Notes under the pieces: generated by a model | Told to the model about the DNA's origin: nothing | Seen by the model: only the letters and a program-made list of their open reading frames with translations | The model's database searches: none | Position numbers and translations under genes: made by a program | Source: Bacteroidales bacterium | GTDB lineage: Bacteria; Bacteroidota; Bacteroidia; Bacteroidales; UBA932 | Length of the DNA stretch: 48,172 nucleotides | Direction: 5' to 3' | NCBI GenBank assembly: GCA_017471085.1 | Contig: JAFUWW010000036.1 | Span: forward strand, 1 to 48,172 | Part shown: positions 42,781-48,172 of the stretch, piece by piece | How the letters are laid out: each line of letters begins with the position of its first letter | How positions within the stretch are numbered: the stretch's first letter is position 1

Positions 42781-43605
42781 ATGAAAATTGGATATTTTAT
42801 TCTGGCGGAATCCCTGCGGGAAGACCCGCGGATGGCCACGCTCCTTCAGGACCTGGAATCCGCCACGTTTGAAGTCTACGAAATCCGTACCAAAGCGGAC
42901 GTCCGCCCGGAAACGGACCTGGTTCTTTCCATGGGCGGTGACGGCACCTTCCTTTCGGCCGCCCATGTGGTCGCCGACATCGGCCTGCCCATCCTGGGTG
43001 TGAATTTCGGCCGTATCGGTTTCCTGTGCGAAAACCGCCCGGAGGCCGTGAAAAAGGCGCTGATGGAGGGAGACTTCCGAATCGAGTACCGCACGGTGCT
43101 CAACGCCACGCTCAAGGGCCCCGAGGCGCGCCGCAGCATCGGCATGCTGCCTTATTCGGTGAATGAGGTGGCCGTGCACCGGAGCGGGTCTTCCGTGCTG
43201 GGCATCCACGTGAGCATCGACGGGGAACCCCTGCCCACCTATTGGGCGGACGGCCTCATCGTCGCCACCTCCTCCGGCTCCACGGCCTATTCCCTGAGCG
43301 TGGGCGGGCCTATCTGCATGCCGGATACGAAGGTGCTGGTGGTGGCCCCTATCGCTCCGCACAACCTGAACGTGCGCCCGATTGTGCTGCCGGAGACGGC
43401 CCTGGTGGACATCTCCTTTGAATCGCGCGACGGCAGCGCCATCATGTCCATGGACAACCGGACGGTGGAAATCCAGCCGGGCTGGACCATCCATGTGGAG
43501 ATGGCACAATTTTCGCTTAAACGTATCCGGCTCGCCAAGACCGGATTCGTGAAGGCCCTCACTTCGCGGCTGTTCTGGGGAGAAGACATGAGAAACAACG
43601 GGTAA
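42781..43605 (+). CDS. nadK: NAD kinase
   Basis: Phosphorylates NAD to NADP. The GGDGTFL motif is at about 52-58, with GVNFGRIGFLC and a GSTAYSLSVGGPICMPD block in the C-terminal half. 274 aa from ATG 42781; an upstream in-frame ATG (42730) lies before the -7 element and is not used. 3 bp before uppS. Confidence 0.96.
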   Translation: MKIGYFILAESLREDPRMATLLQDLESATFEVYEIRTKADVRPETDLVLSMGGDGTFLSAAHVVADIGLPILGVNFGRIGFLCENRPEAVKKALMEGDFRIEYRTVLNATLKGPEARRSIGMLPYSVNEVAVHRSGSSVLGIHVSIDGEPLPTYWADGLIVATSSGSTAYSLSVGGPICMPDTKVLVVAPIAPHNLNVRPIVLPETALVDISFESRDGSAIMSMDNRTVEIQPGWTIHVEMAQFSLKRIRLAKTGFVKALTSRLFWGEDMRNNG

Positions 43606-43608
43606 TTT

Positions 43609-44310
43609 ATGGATAATAACATACCGCAGCACGTGTCCATCATCATGGACGGCAACGGACGCTGGGCCAAGGCTCGGGGCAAGGAACGTGTCTTCGGTCA
43701 CCTGGAAGGAGCCGAAAGCGTGAGAGTCATTACCGAGACCGCCGCCAGAGCCGGTGTCAGATATCTGTCGCTGTATGCTTTCTCGGAAGAGAACTGGAAC
43801 CGCCCGGACGCGGAGGTGAACGCCCTGATGGAACTGCTCCTCAGATACATCAGGAACGAACTCAAGACCCTCATGGACAACGATATCCGTTTCGTTGCCC
43901 TGGGGCATAGGGAGCGTCTCAGCGATAAAGTCAACGCCGCCATCGACGCGGCCATGCAGCAGACGGCCGCCAACAAGAGGATGACGCTCATCGTTTTCCT
44001 CAGTTACAGCGGAAAGTGGGACATCCTCCAGGCCATGAAAAAAGCTGCGGCAACCCTTTCTCCGGAAGAATTCCAGGCCATGGAGCTGCCGGATTTCGAC
44101 CGGTATCTGGTTACGGCCGGCATTCCGGACCCGGACCTGCTCATCCGCACTTCCGGCGAGCTTCGCATCTCCAATTACCTGCTCTGGCAGTGTGCCTATA
44201 CGGAGTTTTATTTCACCGATGTCCTGTGGCCGGACTTCAGGGAAGCGGAGTTCCATGCCGCCCTCGGGGAGTATGCCCGCCGGGACCGCAGATATGGGAA
44301 AGTGAAATAA
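43609..44310 (+). CDS. uppS: Undecaprenyl diphosphate synthase (cis-prenyltransferase)
   Basis: Builds the C55 carrier used by MraY/MurG. MDGNGRWAKARG (13-24) holds the catalytic Asp and is followed by GHLEGAESVR; SLYAFSEENWNRP and RTSGELRISNYLLWQ are the conserved substrate loops. 233 aa. Same operon as nadK. Confidence 0.97.
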   Translation: MDNNIPQHVSIIMDGNGRWAKARGKERVFGHLEGAESVRVITETAARAGVRYLSLYAFSEENWNRPDAEVNALMELLLRYIRNELKTLMDNDIRFVALGHRERLSDKVNAAIDAAMQQTAANKRMTLIVFLSYSGKWDILQAMKKAAATLSPEEFQAMELPDFDRYLVTAGIPDPDLLIRTSGELRISNYLLWQCAYTEFYFTDVLWPDFREAEFHAALGEYARRDRRYGKVK

Positions 44311-44316
44311 AATGAT

Positions 44317-44324
44317 TATCTTTG
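44317..44324 (+). promoter_or_regulatory. -7 element of the bamA-skp promoter
   Basis: TATCTTTG, 19 bp before the bamA ATG and 6 bp after the uppS stop. Confidence 0.5.
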
Positions 44325-44343
44325 CAGGATAACAGCATCAGGA

Positions 44344-46929
44344 ATGACTATTAAACGGCTCATCTGTGCAGCGCTTCTGCTTCTGGGGGGAACCGCCCTC
44401 CGGGCGCAGGAGAACCGCAGTTCCATAGAAATAGATTACAACCGTCCGCAGACTTATGTGGTAGGCGGCGTCGGCGTGGAAGGCAACCAGTATTTCAATG
44501 AACGCCAGATCCTTCAACAGACCGGCATGCAGCAGGGCATGAAACTGACGGTTCCCGGAGAGGATATCACCTCCATCGTGTCCCGTCTGGTGGCCCAGCG
44601 GTATTTCGAAGATGTGGCCGTGGTCGTGGATTCCCTCTGCCCCACCAGGGATACCGCCTGGTTCAAGGTCGTGGTCCGGGAGCGCCCCCGTGTTTCCAGA
44701 TGGACCTATTCCGGCGTCAAATCCAGTGAACGGAAAGACCTGCAGGACCGTCTGAACCTCCGTCCCGGCCGCGAATACTCGGACTATGTGAAAAACGCTT
44801 CGATCGACATCATCAAGCGCTACTACAAGGAGAAAGGCTACCTGAAAGTGGATGTGGACGTGGATGTCCAGAAAGACTCCATGATCCGCAGCGCCATCCG
44901 GGTGAACTTCGACATCAAGCGGGGCAGCAAGGTGCGGATCAAGAACATCAACTTTATCGGCCACAACGAAGATGTGTCGGAGTACAAGCTCTCCAAGAAC
45001 ATGAAGGAAACCCACTCCAACAAGTGGTATAACTTCTTCAAATCCAAAAAGTTCAAGGAAAAGGAGTATAAGACGGACCGGAAAACCGTCCTGGAAGCCT
45101 TCAACGAGGCCGGCTACCGCGACGCCCGCCTGGTGAGGGACTCCGTCTATTACGTGGACGACAAGCATCTGGATATCGACATGGTGTTCGACCAGGGCAA
45201 GAAATACTATTTCCGCAACATCACCTGGACGGGCAACTCCGTCTACGCCTCCGAGACGCTCAACGATGTGCTCCAGGTGAAAAAGGGCGATGTCTACGAC
45301 CTGGTAACCCTGGAAAAGCGCCTGCACGGCGGCGGAAAGGAATCGGATTACGATGTCTCCAAACTCTACCGGGACAACGGCTTCCTGTTCATCAACGTCA
45401 CTCCGGTGGAAGTGAACATCCAGAACGACTCCGTCGATGTTGAAATCCGTATTTCCGAGGGCCAGCCTGCCCGTCTGAACGATGTGGTTATCAGCGGAAA
45501 CGACCTTACCAACGAGCGGGTGATCCGCCGTCAGGTGATGACGCGCCCGGGCTACCTGTACCGCCAGTCGGATTTTGAACGGTCCATCCGCGAAATCGCC
45601 TCCATGGGCCAGTTCGATTCCGAGGCAATCATGGTCCAGGGCAGCGGTTACAACATCATCCCCAACCAGCTCAACAATACGGTAGACATCCATTATAATG
45701 TAACGGAGAAGCCTTCTTCCCAGCTGGAACTTTCCGGCGGTTGGGGCGGCAACACCTTCGTTCTCACGGCCGGCGTCAGTTTCAACAATTTCTCCACATA
45801 CCGGATGTTCGACAAGAACGCCTGGCGGCCGGTTCCCCTGGGCGACGCCCAGAGCCTGTCTTTCCGTTTCCAGACCAACGGGCAGTACTATACCAACCTG
45901 AGCGCCAGTTTCATGGAGCCCTGGCTGTTCGGCAAGAAACCTACTTCCCTCAGCCTGTCCGGCTACTATTCCAGGATGACGAACTCCATGCTCTACTTCG
46001 GCATCCTTTCCACGGACAAGATGTTCGAGGTGTACGGTTTCAACGCCGGGCTGGGTACCCGGCTCAAATGGCCGGACAATTACTTCGTGCTGTATAACAG
46101 TCTCAGCTGGCAGACTTATAAGCTTACCAACTGGGAGAATGGCTTTTTCGCCTTCAACGACGGCGTCTCCCACAACCTGAGTTATACCATCTCGCTGTCC
46201 CGCAACTCCTCCGACCAGCAGATCTACCCTCGTTCCGGTTCGGAATTCTCCGCCTCCCTGCAGTTTGCGCCTCCGTACTCCCTGTTCCGCAGGTACTCGT
46301 ACGACGAATTCGGAGAAAAGATCGCTGTAAACAGCTGGAAGGATGTGAATTATGACAACTGGTCATCGGCCCAGCGCTACAAGTGGATCGAGTATCATAA
46401 ATGGAAGTTCAACGGTACCGTCTATTCCAAGCTCGTGGGAGACCTGGTGCTCATGACCCGTGCGCAGTTCGGCTACCTGGGCTACTACAACCGCAACTGG
46501 GGTTATTCTCCGTTCGAGAACTTCCAGGTAGGCGGCGACGGTATGTCGGGTTATATGACATACGGCGCGGAAATCATCTCCCTGCGCGGTTACGAAGACT
46601 ATTCCCTCACCCCGAAGAAGGTGACCCCTTATAGCCAGCGGGGCGTGAGTTATGCCGGCAACGTCTACGACAAGTTCACCGTGGAGCTCCGTTATCCGGT
46701 CATCCTGCAGCCGCAGTCCACCATTTTCGTGCTGGCTTTCCTGGAAGGCGGTAACTGCTGGAGCGACATCCGTGAGTTCAATCCGTTCCAGATCAAGCGG
46801 AGCGCCGGTGTGGGCGTACGCGTGTTCCTGCCGATGATCGGCCTGCTGGGTGTGGACTGGGGCTATGGCTTCGACGATTCCGTCAACGGCGGCAGCCAGT
46901 TCCATTTTGTGCTGGGTCAGCAGTTCTAG
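44344..46929 (+). CDS. bamA: Outer-membrane protein assembly factor BamA
   Basis: 861 aa Omp85 protein that inserts beta-barrels. The signal peptide ends near ALRAQ; POTRA repeats follow (about 35-440; for example VGGVGVEGNQYFNERQILQQ, then YYKEKGYLKVDVDVDV, then INFIGHNED). The C-terminal barrel contains GVRVFLPMIGLLGVDWGYGFDD and ends in a C-terminal Phe (VLGQQF), the outer-membrane sorting signal. Followed by skp, as is common. Confidence 0.97.
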   Translation: MTIKRLICAALLLLGGTALRAQENRSSIEIDYNRPQTYVVGGVGVEGNQYFNERQILQQTGMQQGMKLTVPGEDITSIVSRLVAQRYFEDVAVVVDSLCPTRDTAWFKVVVRERPRVSRWTYSGVKSSERKDLQDRLNLRPGREYSDYVKNASIDIIKRYYKEKGYLKVDVDVDVQKDSMIRSAIRVNFDIKRGSKVRIKNINFIGHNEDVSEYKLSKNMKETHSNKWYNFFKSKKFKEKEYKTDRKTVLEAFNEAGYRDARLVRDSVYYVDDKHLDIDMVFDQGKKYYFRNITWTGNSVYASETLNDVLQVKKGDVYDLVTLEKRLHGGGKESDYDVSKLYRDNGFLFINVTPVEVNIQNDSVDVEIRISEGQPARLNDVVISGNDLTNERVIRRQVMTRPGYLYRQSDFERSIREIASMGQFDSEAIMVQGSGYNIIPNQLNNTVDIHYNVTEKPSSQLELSGGWGGNTFVLTAGVSFNNFSTYRMFDKNAWRPVPLGDAQSLSFRFQTNGQYYTNLSASFMEPWLFGKKPTSLSLSGYYSRMTNSMLYFGILSTDKMFEVYGFNAGLGTRLKWPDNYFVLYNSLSWQTYKLTNWENGFFAFNDGVSHNLSYTISLSRNSSDQQIYPRSGSEFSASLQFAPPYSLFRRYSYDEFGEKIAVNSWKDVNYDNWSSAQRYKWIEYHKWKFNGTVYSKLVGDLVLMTRAQFGYLGYYNRNWGYSPFENFQVGGDGMSGYMTYGAEIISLRGYEDYSLTPKKVTPYSQRGVSYAGNVYDKFTVELRYPVILQPQSTIFVLAFLEGGNCWSDIREFNPFQIKRSAGVGVRVFLPMIGLLGVDWGYGFDDSVNGGSQFHFVLGQQF

Positions 46930-46986
46930 GCATTCATTTTGTATAGCATATAGAAAAAGGAAACAAAAACTAATCAGAAAAACGAT

Positions 46987-47547
46987 ATGAAAAAGATTCT
47001 TGTCATCGCCCTTGCGGTGTTTGCAACACTTTCCGCCTCTGCCCAGCAGTTCGGCCGTGTGAATTTCAACGAACTGGTCATGCTCATGCCCGAAATGGAC
47101 CAGGCCCGCGAAACCATCAACGCATCTCAGAAAGAAGCTGAAGAAACGTATGCCGCCATGGTGGAAGAATACCAGAGCAAGGCAACCCAGTATCAGCAGA
47201 AGCAGAATACCTGGACCGCCGCCATCCGTGAGAGCAAGGAGCGCGAACTTGTAGATATCCAGAACCGTCTCCAGGAATTCCAGCAGACCATTTCCCAGGA
47301 ACTCCAGCAGCAGCAGAATCAGCTCATGGCTCCCATCCAGGAGAAAGCCCAGAAGGCTGTGAGCGAACTGGCCAAGGCCAAGGGGTTCGCCGCCGTGTTC
47401 GATGCTTCCCAGTTCCTTTATTTTGACGAAAGCATCATCGTCGACCTTACCGCCGATGCCCGCAAGGCCCTCAACATTCCGGCCGACCGCACCCTCGAAT
47501 CGCTCCAGGCGGAGCTTCAGGCACAGGCTGCAGCCGCTCAGCAGTAA
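46987..47547 (+). CDS. skp: Periplasmic chaperone Skp/OmpH
   Basis: 186 aa. Signal peptide MKKILVIALAVFATLSASA with cleavage before QQF, then GRVNFNELVMLMPEMDQA, a Gln/Glu-rich coiled coil (about 50-125) and a C-terminal head strand. Carries unfolded outer-membrane proteins to BamA, whose gene is 57 bp upstream; no separate promoter is visible in that gap. Confidence 0.93.
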   Translation: MKKILVIALAVFATLSASAQQFGRVNFNELVMLMPEMDQARETINASQKEAEETYAAMVEEYQSKATQYQQKQNTWTAAIRESKERELVDIQNRLQEFQQTISQELQQQQNQLMAPIQEKAQKAVSELAKAKGFAAVFDASQFLYFDESIIVDLTADARKALNIPADRTLESLQAELQAQAAAAQQ

Positions 47548-47575
47548 GATTCTTCGAAATTCTTAAAAATTAATT

Positions 47576-48172
<597 letters not shown>

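Overview
The window is a high-GC Bacteroidales chromosome segment, possibly Rikenellaceae/Alistipes-like (the genus is a guess). The evidence is the Bacteroidetes-type -7 promoter element TAnnTTTG in front of most transcription units, a Bacteroidetes-order division and cell-wall cluster, an Rpb6-type omega subunit, several lipoproteins, fimbrillin-like lipoproteins, and a LytS/LytTR two-component pair. Most of the window is core chromosome. I see no complete prophage, insertion sequence, plasmid or CRISPR array.

Layout. At 1-366 lies a 5'-truncated OmpA C-terminal fragment and a long perfect hairpin. From 2145 down to 367 is gltX. From 18758 down to 2197 runs one leftward dcw superoperon: mraZ-rsmH-ftsL-ftsI-murE-mraY-murD-ftsW-murG-murC-ftsQ-ftsA-ftsZ-rpiB-truB. 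Its genes mostly overlap by 4 bp, and four 10-bp MraZ-box-like repeats lie upstream. It makes and flips the lipid-linked meso-DAP peptidoglycan precursor and builds the divisome; murF and ddl are not in it. From 21353 down to 18971 is a lipoprotein-SPOR-rpoN operon, preceded by miaB. At 22822-25260 are a DUF3810 membrane protein, upp and radC.

The accessory region is 25363-31400. A LytTR regulator and a propeller-type sensor kinase are transcribed leftward. A 45-aa peptide and two fimbrillin-like lipoproteins are transcribed rightward. Between them lie GTC(A/C)A repeats at exact 21-bp intervals, as expected for a LytTR operator. Then come a carboxyltransferase with a lysine-less biotinyl-like domain, tRNA-His, and a leftward operon from 42702 to 33534: pdxJ, lipidated Skp, glycosyltransferase, LysM/binding protein, trxB, bamD, rpoZ, recN, fur, NigD-like. 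Rightward, nadK-uppS-bamA-skp feed undecaprenyl carrier and outer-membrane assembly, and a partial gdhA closes the window.

The most unusual signal is a set of palindromic elements inserted in frame inside essential genes. murE and truB carry stem-loops with a shared core (about 19 bases, one mismatch) in opposite orientations. truB and the mraY-murD gap share another palindrome, and rsmH and possibly gltX carry related insertions. This resembles the Rickettsia palindromic elements. All counts and alignments were made by eye.
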